DNA of 64,000 bases from Corynebacterium resistens DSM 45100 (GTDB taxonomy: Bacteria; Actinomycetota; Actinomycetes; Mycobacteriales; Mycobacteriaceae): positions 868,001 through 932,000 of the forward strand of contig NC_015673.1 of assembly GCF_000177535.2 (NCBI RefSeq). The letters run 5' to 3'. Positions 28,467-36,950 of the stretch are shown here, in pieces. Position numbers and translations under genes: made by a program. How positions within the stretch are numbered: the stretch's first letter is position 1; every line of letters starts with the position of its first letter. The notes under the pieces were generated by a model, which was not told where the DNA came from, did not search any database, and worked only from the letters and a program-made list of their open reading frames with translations.

Positions 28467-29102
28467 ATGCACGTTCCCCACACTGTCGCGAATTACCGCG
28501 ATGTTCAACCCCTGGTCGAAACGACCACGGAAATGGTCTCGGTCGCGCTTCAACGCTCGCCCGTGTGGGAACGCATGGCAAACGCCAGCTTGCCACTACA
28601 CGGTCGTGCTGCTTACCTCGAGCAGCACTGGGAGGGGCTAAGGGTTCTCGTCGACGCCCTCGAGTCGTCCGGTTGCGTCACCGATTTGGCACGCGTCCTG
28701 CGCGAATACGCGCACGCATTGGGCTATGCTCTCGACCGAGCTCACGCCACTGCACAATGGCGGCAACATCACGTGACCATGCCGAGCATGTTGCAATTTC
28801 GCCGCCGAGTGGCCGAGCTTGTTGAGTCGCGCAATGCCGTGGGTATCGCCGCTCACGCGGTGGTTCGTCTTGCAGCAGCCCATGCGTGCCCCAGCCATGG
28901 CACCGCAGCGGAGCTCAAGATCCCCGAGGTCACAGTAGTTGCTTCTGAAGAGGACGAGGAAGCTTTTTCCGAAGAGCTATCAAATGCCACTCTCATGGTT
29001 ATGGCGCATGGGTCGGATGTTTGCCGTAGCTACCCGGAAAACCACGATCGAGATGCATCGTGTGCGTTGACAGCTGCGAAAATCCGCCGGGCGCTGCGCT
29101 AG
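28467..29102 (+). CDS. Divergent heme-oxygenase-fold protein lacking key residues
   Basis: The protein has 211 residues. Its pattern follows heme oxygenase HmuO: a first helix ending ALQRSPVWERM, then YLEQHWEGLRVLVDALESSG (50-69), PSMLQFRRRVAELV, and GIAAHAVVRLAAAHA (126-140). The last parallels the HmuO distal helix, ALVAHHYVRYLGDLSGGQ. The haem-binding His of HmuO (near residue 20 there) appears to be Leu28, and the flexible GDLSGGQ is lost. It may bind haem differently or have another ligand. The DtxR-like box directly upstream supports an iron/haem role. The gene overlaps the convergent sortase-like gene by four bases. Confidence 0.55.
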   Translation: MHVPHTVANYRDVQPLVETTTEMVSVALQRSPVWERMANASLPLHGRAAYLEQHWEGLRVLVDALESSGCVTDLARVLREYAHALGYALDRAHATAQWRQHHVTMPSMLQFRRRVAELVESRNAVGIAAHAVVRLAAAHACPSHGTAAELKIPEVTVVASEEDEEAFSEELSNATLMVMAHGSDVCRSYPENHDRDASCALTAAKIRRALR

Positions 29103-29908
29103 GCTAGCTTGCCTTCAACGATGACGTTGTAGCCTAAGTCCTGGCTGCCCGATACAGCGCAGGCAATGAGGATAATGCGACCTGGTCGATGTTGCGCCAT
29201 GACGTCGGGATCGACGATTGCCTCGTTCTTGTCCACCAGCCAGCTCCTCGTAACATTCCACACACGGGCGTGCCCTGAGCTATCGCGCATTGTGATTTCG
29301 GAGCCGTTTAAGGCATCCGTGGCATAGCGCTTCACGGGTTTGTTATCCGTGCCATTGATCTGTTGCGGTGGCTTGTTCAGATTCACGGCCGCAGTGACCT
29401 TCTCGCTAATCGGGTTGAACACCAAGGGAGCGGAGCCCCAAGCGTGACCCAAAACGTAAACCGTGCCTTCCCGCGCTTTTTGTGGAGAAACCCCCAACCC
29501 ATCGACCCACCGAACCATCGTCGCTTGAGGGCCGGCTGGGTTCAGAGGCAATTGATACGGCATCACATCGTATGTTGCACCGTTAATGGTAGCCGGTCCG
29601 GTCATGCTAAAACCGCCTGCGGACTGTGGCGCGGTTCCAGCATTGGCAGCGCTGCGGTCCTTCGGCTTCTTCTTCTCTTTATCTGAGGGCTTCTTTAGCT
29701 GATCCGTTGTGGTGGCTGAAGCAGAATCTTTCTGGTTGGACGAGGAAACAGAAGACGACGGTGCGGCTACCTGCATGTCCGGCTTGCGCTGCTTCAAGAA
29801 GAAAACCCCACAGGTGAAAACCAGCATGAAAATCAACAGCAGCGCGATTGGACCGCGTCGCGAGTTTTTCCCCAAGCGACGGCGATGCGTGGTGCGTGGT
29901 TGTAGCAT
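29099..29908 (-). CDS. Sortase-like membrane protein with altered active site
   Basis: The protein has 269 residues. A basic N-terminus and membrane helix (about 20-38) are followed by a Ser/Lys-rich linker and a C-terminal sortase-like domain. TVYVLGHAWGS provides the histidine and IILIACAVSGSQ provides Cys250. Sortases need an Arg about eight or more residues after the Cys, but here the stretch reads DLGYNVIVEGKL with none. It resembles class E/F housekeeping sortases. Either catalysis is altered or the protein is not a transpeptidase. Confidence 0.65.
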   Translation of the reverse strand: MLQPRTTHRRRLGKNSRRGPIALLLIFMLVFTCGVFFLKQRKPDMQVAAPSSSVSSSNQKDSASATTTDQLKKPSDKEKKKPKDRSAANAGTAPQSAGGFSMTGPATINGATYDVMPYQLPLNPAGPQATMVRWVDGLGVSPQKAREGTVYVLGHAWGSAPLVFNPISEKVTAAVNLNKPPQQINGTDNKPVKRYATDALNGSEITMRDSSGHARVWNVTRSWLVDKNEAIVDPDVMAQHRPGRIILIACAVSGSQDLGYNVIVEGKLA

Positions 29909-29972
29909 GGCCCCATCTTAAAGCCATGTACATGAAATTCGATGGCTGCCCTCTGCATTAGGATTTTTGAGC

Positions 29973-30722
29973 ATGAGTGTATGGATACTCGTGGGCATCG
30001 TGTTTTTAGCGGCATTCGCCGGAGCCTGCCTTCAGCGTATTTCGGGCATGGGGATGGGCCTACTCGCAGCACCCGTGTTTGCACTGGTCCTCGGACCGAT
30101 CGTTGGAGTTATGGTGGTCAACGTTTTGGCTGCCATCAACGCCTTGATCAACTCCGTTTCCGCGCGTTCTTTCATTGACTGGCGCCGCTTCTGGCTCATT
30201 GGTCCCGTTATGATACTGGGCGCCATTCCGGCGGTCTACCTCGTCGAACACATGTCCGTAGCGTGGCTGCAGATCCTCGTGGGTTCGATGTTGGTCATTG
30301 CCCTCACAGTCGTCACCTTCGGCCAATCCCAGGTGCCAGTTGCTAACGGGGCCACGCCCGCAGTCACCTCCGGTATCGTCGGCGGGTTTATGAACACTAT
30401 CGCCGGGGTTGCCGGCCCCGCCATCACGGTCTACGCGCAAGCCGCCCGCTGGGAACAACGATCTTTCGCTGCTACTCTACAACCGCTTTTCGTGGTTTCC
30501 GGCGTGGTGAGCTTTGCGGCGAAGTTTTGTGCGGACGCCGCCGACATGGCCTCCGTTCCCACTTTGATCTGGCCCGCAGGCCTGGTGGCAATGGTCCTTG
30601 GAATCTTCAGCGGAAAACACCTCTCCGCGAAAGTCTCGCGAAATACCGCTCGTAATGTGGCGATTACAGTTGCGACACTGGGTGCGTTGTCAGCTGTGGT
30701 GAGAGGCGTGCTGTCTTTGTAG
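29973..30722 (+). CDS. TSUP (TauE/SafE) family membrane exporter
   Basis: The protein has 249 residues with about eight hydrophobic segments. GACLQRISGMGMGLLAAP near the N-terminus and GGFMNTIAGVAGPAITVY in the second half are the repeated family motifs. Members export sulfite, sulfonates or other organic anions from the cytosol. The substrate is not predictable here. A TTG six bases upstream is an alternative start. Its 3' end overlaps the convergent glycosyltransferase gene by 59 bases. Confidence 0.82.
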   Translation: MSVWILVGIVFLAAFAGACLQRISGMGMGLLAAPVFALVLGPIVGVMVVNVLAAINALINSVSARSFIDWRRFWLIGPVMILGAIPAVYLVEHMSVAWLQILVGSMLVIALTVVTFGQSQVPVANGATPAVTSGIVGGFMNTIAGVAGPAITVYAQAARWEQRSFAATLQPLFVVSGVVSFAAKFCADAADMASVPTLIWPAGLVAMVLGIFSGKHLSAKVSRNTARNVAITVATLGALSAVVRGVLSL

Positions 30723-31938
30723 AAGGGGAGAGTTTGGCGTCGTTAAAAAATAGCCACACAACTGCCACTCCTAAAGCCAACAGCACCACGTTACGAGTAC
30801 CCAAAATAACTGCTGCTAGCACTGAGGGACCTTCGGTTAGCTGGGTATAGGTTGCTGGATACACCAGTAACGTGAGGAACGTGGCGACAAGAAGCAACAC
30901 AGAAACCCACCACGTGGCGCGCGTGAAGTAGATTGCCAGCATTACGGCGACAAGGGGAGCCAGCCAGATGAGGTATTGCGGGGAAAGCACCTTATTGCCA
31001 ACGATCAGCAACACGATCAGCAACGTGCTGAGGCGAGCGACATAGAGGGGCGACCAACCTGCGCGGAACAACCTCCATCCTGCGCAGCCGATGGCGACAA
31101 GGAGCGCCACAATGGTGAGAACGTTGGCAACGGAGATTCCAATCTCCACGCCGGGACCGGTGATTTCGTAGGACTTGCTAGCTGCGTACTCGATCTGCCA
31201 TGTCGCGGGGCGAAAGGCTGCGGCCAAGATGAAAGGCGTGGCCGCGAGAGATTCAATCTGCAGTCCGCGTACGTCTTGATAGGACAGGGGAGAAGTTAGT
31301 CGTGAAGGGCCGGAAAGCACGATGGTGACCAGGCTCAAAGCGATGAGCGAGACCGCGAACCATAACAGGCGCACCCATGTGCCACGGCTTTTCCAATGGC
31401 CCACCAAGGCAGCTGCCAAAACTCCCGGCCAGAGTTTGGACATGGTAGCTAGTCCCAGGAGGAATGCGGATACTCGCGGTCGGGTGGCACACCACAGTGC
31501 AACTATGGCTACCAAAACACCAGGGATGAGGTCGAGGCGAGTGAGCATCACTGGGTATGCGGCGCACGTGAATAACAGCCAAAACACCACCGGCCAATGA
31601 TTCGGACGCTCCGGGTTTGGGTGGCGCTCCACTAACTTCATAAGCAGATGGGTGAATACTCCGGAGACCGCAGCCATGGCGAAAACAAAACCCACCCGGA
31701 AATACGCGGGATCATCCGGAGTGAGGATGTCGACTATCCGCAGGGGCCACGTGCCGGCATCAGGGTATTCTTGCAGCGCAGCGGGCCCACCCTTAAAGAA
31801 GATGTCCCGGTGAGGGTACTGCCAAGGATGCAAACCCTTGTAGTAGTACGTCACATCCTCAGAAGTTTTGCCGCGCAGGGCAAGTACTGCGATAGCAGCG
31901 TGAATCAGGCCCCAAGCTGCCCAGAATTTGGCTTTCAT
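30664..31938 (-). CDS. GT87-type polyprenol-phosphate mannosyltransferase-like protein
   Basis: The protein has 424 residues with roughly ten membrane helices. The extracytoplasmic loop after helix 1 is long and polar, and RLDLIPGVLVAIVALW and KLWPGVLAAALV are typical of the GT87/DUF2029 fold. The family adds alpha-1,2-mannose to lipomannan or lipoarabinomannan using decaprenyl-phosphomannose at the outer face of the membrane. The exact linkage cannot be inferred. The last 20 residues overlap the TSUP gene on the opposite strand. Confidence 0.75.
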   Translation of the reverse strand: MKAKFWAAWGLIHAAIAVLALRGKTSEDVTYYYKGLHPWQYPHRDIFFKGGPAALQEYPDAGTWPLRIVDILTPDDPAYFRVGFVFAMAAVSGVFTHLLMKLVERHPNPERPNHWPVVFWLLFTCAAYPVMLTRLDLIPGVLVAIVALWCATRPRVSAFLLGLATMSKLWPGVLAAALVGHWKSRGTWVRLLWFAVSLIALSLVTIVLSGPSRLTSPLSYQDVRGLQIESLAATPFILAAAFRPATWQIEYAASKSYEITGPGVEIGISVANVLTIVALLVAIGCAGWRLFRAGWSPLYVARLSTLLIVLLIVGNKVLSPQYLIWLAPLVAVMLAIYFTRATWWVSVLLLVATFLTLLVYPATYTQLTEGPSVLAAVILGTRNVVLLALGVAVVWLFFNDAKLSPSTKTARLSPQLTTHPVSQL

Positions 31939-31991
31939 TCGTCCCTTGCGCTGTGAAGTTTATCGAGTATTAACGTCTGTTGGATTTTAAC

Positions 31992-33644
31992 TTATGGGGT
32001 GGTTTCGCCAGCACTACGCTGCCATTGGCGAAGCCGCTGCATCGCTTGTTGCAACGTTTCTGGAGATTTACAGAACGTCCACCGTACGAGGGTTTCAGTT
32101 TCTCGTCTGCCGGCATCAGTGTGCGTAAAGGAACTGACGGGGATAGCAGCAACTCCAGCCAACTCCGGTAGAGCCCTGCACCAATCTTCGGCAGTGGTGT
32201 ACTTCCCGGTTTGGCCGGATTCCACTAGGGGTGCCAAGTCACTGACGAGGAAATACGTTCCTTCAGACTCTATGACGTCCATGCCGAGTTCTCGCAGATT
32301 GGTGGCCAGCTCGTCGCGGCGCTGACGTAGCTCTGAACTCCACTGATCGGACCAATCGTCGGCATTGTTTAGCGCCCACGCTACGGCGGGCTGGAACGGT
32401 GTCGCGCCCGTAAACGTTAAGTATTGTTTCACCGCCTCCAACTGGGCGATTAAGTGTGCTGGGCCCATTGCCCACCCCACTTTCCAGCCGGTGACGTTAA
32501 ACAATTTGCCCGCACTAGCCACACTCACGGTGCGTTCACGCATTCCAGGCAAGGTAGCCAAAGGAATGTGCGCGGGGGACCGGGCCCCTTCCTCACCGGG
32601 CACGGGGAACACGAGCCGTTCATAGACCTCGTCGGTCAGCACGATGAGGTCATGAGTCCGCGCCAGCTGTGCAATGAACTCTAGATCCTCCCTGCTGGCC
32701 ACATAGCCAGTAGGGTTGTGCGGCGTATTCAGAATCAGCATGCGCGTGCGCTCATTAACAGCTTCCGCTACCGCTTTCCGATCCAGTTGCCACGTCTGCT
32801 GTTCTACGGGGGTTGGGGCTAAACTGTGTGTCTTTTGGTTTGACGCCACTTTGCGCAGGGGCACCGCCCGCATCTTGGCCCCGGCTAGCGCTACGGCAGC
32901 GGGGTAGGAGTCATAGGCGGGTTCGAGGACGATCACTTCCGAATCCTGTGATGCGAAGGCCAAGATGGCTGCAGCCAGAGCTTCGGTGGCGCCTACAGTA
33001 ATGGCGATATCCGTGGCAGGATCCAACTCGTGGCCGTATCGCCGCCGCCGATCCGCAGCGATTGCTTCGCGCAAAATCGACATGCCCCGCGCCGGGCCGT
33101 ACTGGTTGCAGGTATCTTCCCCCGCGATATTTTCGGCAGCGATCCGGCGCATCTCGAGTGGCCCATCTTCATCCGGTGCCCCTTGTCCGAGATTGATTGC
33201 GTTGTGCTCGGCAGCGAGTTCGCCGATGATCGCGAAAATTGACTTCGGTGGTTGGGGGTTTGCGGTTTGCCTAGCTTGGTTTGTGGATTCAGAGCGTTTC
33301 TGTGGCTCGGGTTCAGGCGCGGGGACAGGTGTTGCGAGCAATTGCCTTTCCTTCTGGCGTTGCGCAGCGCTGTACATGTCGTCCGCCGTGAGTTCTCCGT
33401 GGCGCGAGCATTCCGCCGACCAACCCATGGGGCTTACCTGGACTTTCATTCGCCTTCCACATAACCCGCAGTAACGGGGTGGCTCCAAGCCCGCTTGCGC
33501 GCCCCGCGAGGGTGCAAGAAGGGCGCCCCGACGTGCGGAGAAGTTGGCGTCGGAGGAAGAAAGTGGTTGGCCCGAGTGCATGTCGAAGGCCAATGGCTCG
33601 CCGAGAAGTACGGCCTCGGCGAGGGGATTGGGGGAAAGATCCAT
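31992..33644 (-). CDS. BsaP-like domain fused to a PLP-dependent aminotransferase
   Basis: One uninterrupted frame of 550 residues. Residues 1-100 resemble the small biotin synthase auxiliary protein of mycobacteria: [18 protein letters not shown] then CSRHGEL, with Cys59, Cys62, Cys79 and His82. A Pro/Gln-rich linker (about 105-135) leads to a class I aminotransferase: [39 protein letters not shown] and the PLP lysine in [12 protein letters not shown]. Its ATG lies four bases after the bioB stop. An in-frame TTG at 33341 (residue 102) follows AAGGAAAGG and could start the aminotransferase separately, so one mRNA may yield both forms. The aminotransferase substrate is unknown; methionine/kynurenine-type enzymes look closest. 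Confidence 0.8.
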   Translation of the reverse strand: MDLSPNPLAEAVLLGEPLAFDMHSGQPLSSSDANFSARRGALLAPSRGAQAGLEPPRYCGLCGRRMKVQVSPMGWSAECSRHGELTADDMYSAAQRQKERQLLATPVPAPEPEPQKRSESTNQARQTANPQPPKSIFAIIGELAAEHNAINLGQGAPDEDGPLEMRRIAAENIAGEDTCNQYGPARGMSILREAIAADRRRRYGHELDPATDIAITVGATEALAAAILAFASQDSEVIVLEPAYDSYPAAVALAGAKMRAVPLRKVASNQKTHSLAPTPVEQQTWQLDRKAVAEAVNERTRMLILNTPHNPTGYVASREDLEFIAQLARTHDLIVLTDEVYERLVFPVPGEEGARSPAHIPLATLPGMRERTVSVASAGKLFNVTGWKVGWAMGPAHLIAQLEAVKQYLTFTGATPFQPAVAWALNNADDWSDQWSSELRQRRDELATNLRELGMDVIESEGTYFLVSDLAPLVESGQTGKYTTAEDWCRALPELAGVAAIPVSSFTHTDAGRRETETLVRWTFCKSPETLQQAMQRLRQWQRSAGETTP

Positions 33645-33647
33645 GGA

Positions 33648-34652
33648 TTACAGGGTAGCGTTCAGTGCCTTGATAGGAAGCTGAAGTTTGCCCAGCATGT
33701 CGAGGTCACGTTCGGCGGGGCGACCCAGTGTGGTGAGGTAGTTGCCGACGATGACGGCGTTAATACCGCCGAGCATGCCTTTTTCCGTGCCGAAATCGTC
33801 TAGGGTTAGTTCGCGGCCACCGGCGAAACGCAAAATGGTCTTGGGGAGCGCGAGGCGGAAAGCACCGATGGTCCGGAAAGCATCATTTACGGGCATGGGC
33901 TCAATGTTGGCGAAAGGGGTGCCGGGGCGGGGATCGAAGAAGTTTAGTGGAACCTCTGTGGGATCGAGTTCTTGCAGATCCATGGCAAACTCGGCACGCT
34001 GTTCGAGGGTTTCGCCCATTCCGACGATGCCACCGCAACACACCTCCATGCCAGCATCGCGCACCATGGTGAGGGTACTGATGCGTTCCTCCCAGGTGTG
34101 TGTCGTGACGACTTCAGGGAAGTAGCTGCGGGAGGTTTCAAGGTTGTGGTTGTAGCGGTGCACACCAGCTGCCGCGAGGCGGTCGACTTGCTCTTGAGTG
34201 AGAATGCCGACCGAGGCGGCTACGTTGATATCAACTTCGCGTTGAATAGCATCGACCGCCTTCTCCAGCTGCTGCATGAGGTCTTCCGTTGGCCCCTTGA
34301 CGGCGGCGACGATGCAGAATTCAGTCGCGCCCGTCTTTTGCGTCTGCTTGGCTGCCTCGATGAGCTGTGCGATATCCAGCTGGACGTTACGAACGGGGGA
34401 CTCGAAAAGGCCCGACTGGGCGCAGAAATGGCAATCTTCTGGGCAGCCACCAGTCTTCAAGCTGATGATGCCTTCGACCTCGATCTCTTCACCACACCAT
34501 GCGAGGCGGACCTCGTGGGCTAGGGCTAGCAGGTCATCGATGTGCTCGTCGTCCAGCTTTAGAACTTCCAGGGTCTCGTCGAAGTTGAGTCCGATTCCCT
34601 TGTCCAAAACCTTTTCCCTAGCGATGGAAAGGATTTCTGGGGTGGTGGTCAT
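33648..34652 (-). CDS. bioB: Biotin synthase
   Basis: The protein has 334 residues. [14 protein letters not shown] supplies the radical-SAM cysteines (Cys70, Cys74, Cys77), YNHNLETSR and [10 protein letters not shown] are further landmarks, and the late RFAGGRE contains the arginine of the auxiliary cluster. It inserts sulfur into dethiobiotin. GAGAGG on the minus strand precedes the ATG. The BsaP-like fusion follows in the same operon, and a BioQ-like operator lies 24 bases upstream. Confidence 0.95.
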   Translation of the reverse strand: MTTTPEILSIAREKVLDKGIGLNFDETLEVLKLDDEHIDDLLALAHEVRLAWCGEEIEVEGIISLKTGGCPEDCHFCAQSGLFESPVRNVQLDIAQLIEAAKQTQKTGATEFCIVAAVKGPTEDLMQQLEKAVDAIQREVDINVAASVGILTQEQVDRLAAAGVHRYNHNLETSRSYFPEVVTTHTWEERISTLTMVRDAGMEVCCGGIVGMGETLEQRAEFAMDLQELDPTEVPLNFFDPRPGTPFANIEPMPVNDAFRTIGAFRLALPKTILRFAGGRELTLDDFGTEKGMLGGINAVIVGNYLTTLGRPAERDLDMLGKLQLPIKALNATL

Positions 34653-34675
34653 AGCGATTACGTCCTCTCGCTGAC

Positions 34676-34688
34676 TAAACAGTGTTCA
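34676..34688 (-). promoter_or_regulatory. Candidate BioQ operator upstream of bioB
   Basis: On the minus strand TGAAC-ACT-GTTTA matches the corynebacterial BioQ motif TGAAC-N3-GTTAC at eight of ten fixed positions and is a good inverted repeat. It lies 24 bases from the bioB start, where a repressor would cover the promoter. No bioQ gene is in the window. Confidence 0.5.
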
Positions 34689-34784
34689 AGGTTGGTTTTG
34701 CTCCACGATAGCAGTTACCGCCCATGCCGCAGGGGTTCACCAGGGTCTTAAAAGGTGGGTTTGCGTACAAGGGCGGTAAACATG

Positions 34785-34812
34785 GGCACAGTACTTGTGC
34801 CACTTAGTGGCA
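34785..34812. terminator. Overlapping hairpins downstream of the YhgE gene
   Basis: GGCACA (34785-34790) pairs with TGTGCC (34796-34801), and TGCCAC (34798-34803) pairs with GTGGCA (34807-34812). The two share bases, so only one can form. They begin just beyond the YhgE stop codon and probably end transcription of that operon. No T-run is present. Confidence 0.4.
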
Positions 34813-34814
34813 AC

Positions 34815-36947
34815 TTATGCCGGCAAAGGCGGGTGCAGGCGCTTCATCGTCCACGTCCTCTGACTGCGCGCGCTGATGGTGGTCAGCAGCAGGGCACCAA
34901 GTCCAATGACGATAAGCACAATGATGGCGGTTGGTAGGCGTTCATCATAGAAGCCGTAAGTAATCTGCCTGAATCCATTGACGGCGTACGTCATCGGATT
35001 GAATGGATGGATCCACTGATAGAACGAGTCCTGCGTTTCTACGGGGTACAGACCTCCGGAGGACACCATCTGCAGCATTAGGAAGGCCAGAGCCAGTACC
35101 TTGCCAGGTCCGGGTCCAAATATGGCGATGAACATTTGGTTGATTGCCATATATACCGCGGAAACCAGAATCGAGAATGCAAATAGTCCCAGTAGGCTAT
35201 CCGGCTTGAGGCCCACGCCCCAGACCGTGACCGCGATCATGATGAGTGCCTGGCTCACACCGATGAGGAACGAAGGCAAGTAACCCGCCAAGGTTGCACG
35301 CCACGAGTGAATGCCAGAGTTCACGGTGCGCGCCTGCAATGGGCGCAGCATCACGAACACAATGATGCCACCGATGTAGAGGGCCAAGCTGAAGAAGAAC
35401 GGAGCTAGGCCTCCGCCGAATGTCTGCTGGCCAGAATCGTTGAAGCTATCCATCTCCACGGGGCCACCGATCGTGGAGGCGGCCTCCATTCGGCGCGCAG
35501 GATCCCACTGTGGAACCTTCTTGGATCCCTCGGTGAGCTTGTCGTGGAGCTGGTTGGCGCCGTCATCGAGTTTCTTCGTACCATCGACGGCCTTGGAGGT
35601 ACCGTCCTTCAGCTTCTTGGAACCATCCAGCAATTTGGTGTTGCCGTCATCAAGTTGGTGGATACCATCGCGCAGTTTCACCGACCCACCGTGTGCGGTC
35701 TGGAGATTATCCCGCAGCTTAATAGCGCCGCCATTGATCTTGTTCACACCGTTTTTCAGTTCCGTGAACTGGGCGGGTAGTCCGGTGATCTTGTTCAAGC
35801 CACCGCGCAGTTCCGAATTCGGATTGTTGAGCTGGTAGTTGGCCTTGGCGCTACCCTGCGCCAGCTGATCAATCTTGCCCTTGGCAGCCGACTGCGGCCC
35901 CAGCCCCTGTGTTTCCAGTGAACGTGCTACTCCTTCAAGCTGAGCAGCAACGCCGTTAGCGGCTGGGATATTCAGCGCACGCAGATCGCGAGCCTGTTTG
36001 CGCAGATTCTTGGCTTGCGCAGCCTGATGTACTGAAGCCTTGGATGCCTCCGACTTTAAGTGCTGCGCGTGGGTATCAAGAACTTTCACATCGCCACCGA
36101 GTTTATCGGCGGACTTAGACAGTTTGTCGAGGTTGCCCTTTTGGGCGTCAATCTTCTGGCTGGCGGCCCCCACCCGAGTAGCTAGCTGACCAGTGCCATC
36201 GGCCAATTGCACCGAGCCATCGTGCAACTTGCTTAGGCCGTCTTCAAGTTGATCACCGCCACCGCGAAGTTTGGTGGAACCGTCCTTAGCCTTGGTCAAG
36301 CCGTCCTTTAACTGTCCGGCACCTCCATCCAGCTTCGTGGAGCCGTTACGCAGCTCGCCGGTACCGTTAGCTAACTGGCCTGCGCCAATAGCGGCGCGTT
36401 CCAAGCCGCTGCCGGCATCCATGACTCCCACGAGAATCTTGTCCACCGCTTGGGAACTGATCTTATCGCCAACAACATTGAGCACCTCGCGCATAACGTT
36501 CTGTCCGATGACAGTGGAAAGGTAACCATTGGCATCGTTATATGTGCTGATGAGATGGGCTTTTTCTGGATTATCGCTGGTAGGGGAACCGACTGCCTCA
36601 CTGAAGTTTTCGGGAAGCTCTAGCGAAAAGTAGTACTTGCCGTTGGCTACACCTTTCTTCGCGTCTTCGGAATCGGTGACTATCCAGTGGATCTGGTCAT
36701 TGTCTTGCAGGCCCTGCATAACCTGATCGCCAGCGCGCAGCTCCTTGCCTTCGACATTGGCGCCCTTATCGCTATTCACCAGGGCTACTGGCACCTGATC
36801 AACCTTGTTGAAGGGATCCCAGAACGCCGCGAGATACAGCGCGGAGTACAGCAGCGGCATCAGGCACAAGAAGATAACAGCAAGGCGCGTTAGTCGGCTG
36901 CGCTTGAGGCGCAGGAATTCCGAATTAAGTTTCAATCCCGCAAGCAT
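34815..36947 (-). CDS. YhgE/Pip-type membrane protein with Leu-x-Asp-Gly repeats
   Basis: The protein has 710 residues. One helix near 18-40 is followed by a large extracytoplasmic part: an N-terminal domain (about 45-190), a region of repeated L-x-D/N-G units (about 195-280), a helical segment, more repeats (380-480), and a C-terminal block of about five helices (510-700) like ABC-2 permeases. Relatives include the phage-infection protein Pip/YhgE and membrane parts of ESX/type VII-type systems. The repeats probably form long coiled or beta-helical stalks. The degenerate ATPase gene upstream ends four bases before its start. Lipid or peptide export is possible but unproven. Confidence 0.8.
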   Translation of the reverse strand: MLAGLKLNSEFLRLKRSRLTRLAVIFLCLMPLLYSALYLAAFWDPFNKVDQVPVALVNSDKGANVEGKELRAGDQVMQGLQDNDQIHWIVTDSEDAKKGVANGKYYFSLELPENFSEAVGSPTSDNPEKAHLISTYNDANGYLSTVIGQNVMREVLNVVGDKISSQAVDKILVGVMDAGSGLERAAIGAGQLANGTGELRNGSTKLDGGAGQLKDGLTKAKDGSTKLRGGGDQLEDGLSKLHDGSVQLADGTGQLATRVGAASQKIDAQKGNLDKLSKSADKLGGDVKVLDTHAQHLKSEASKASVHQAAQAKNLRKQARDLRALNIPAANGVAAQLEGVARSLETQGLGPQSAAKGKIDQLAQGSAKANYQLNNPNSELRGGLNKITGLPAQFTELKNGVNKINGGAIKLRDNLQTAHGGSVKLRDGIHQLDDGNTKLLDGSKKLKDGTSKAVDGTKKLDDGANQLHDKLTEGSKKVPQWDPARRMEAASTIGGPVEMDSFNDSGQQTFGGGLAPFFFSLALYIGGIIVFVMLRPLQARTVNSGIHSWRATLAGYLPSFLIGVSQALIMIAVTVWGVGLKPDSLLGLFAFSILVSAVYMAINQMFIAIFGPGPGKVLALAFLMLQMVSSGGLYPVETQDSFYQWIHPFNPMTYAVNGFRQITYGFYDERLPTAIIVLIVIGLGALLLTTISARSQRTWTMKRLHPPLPA

Positions 36948-36950
36948 GCG

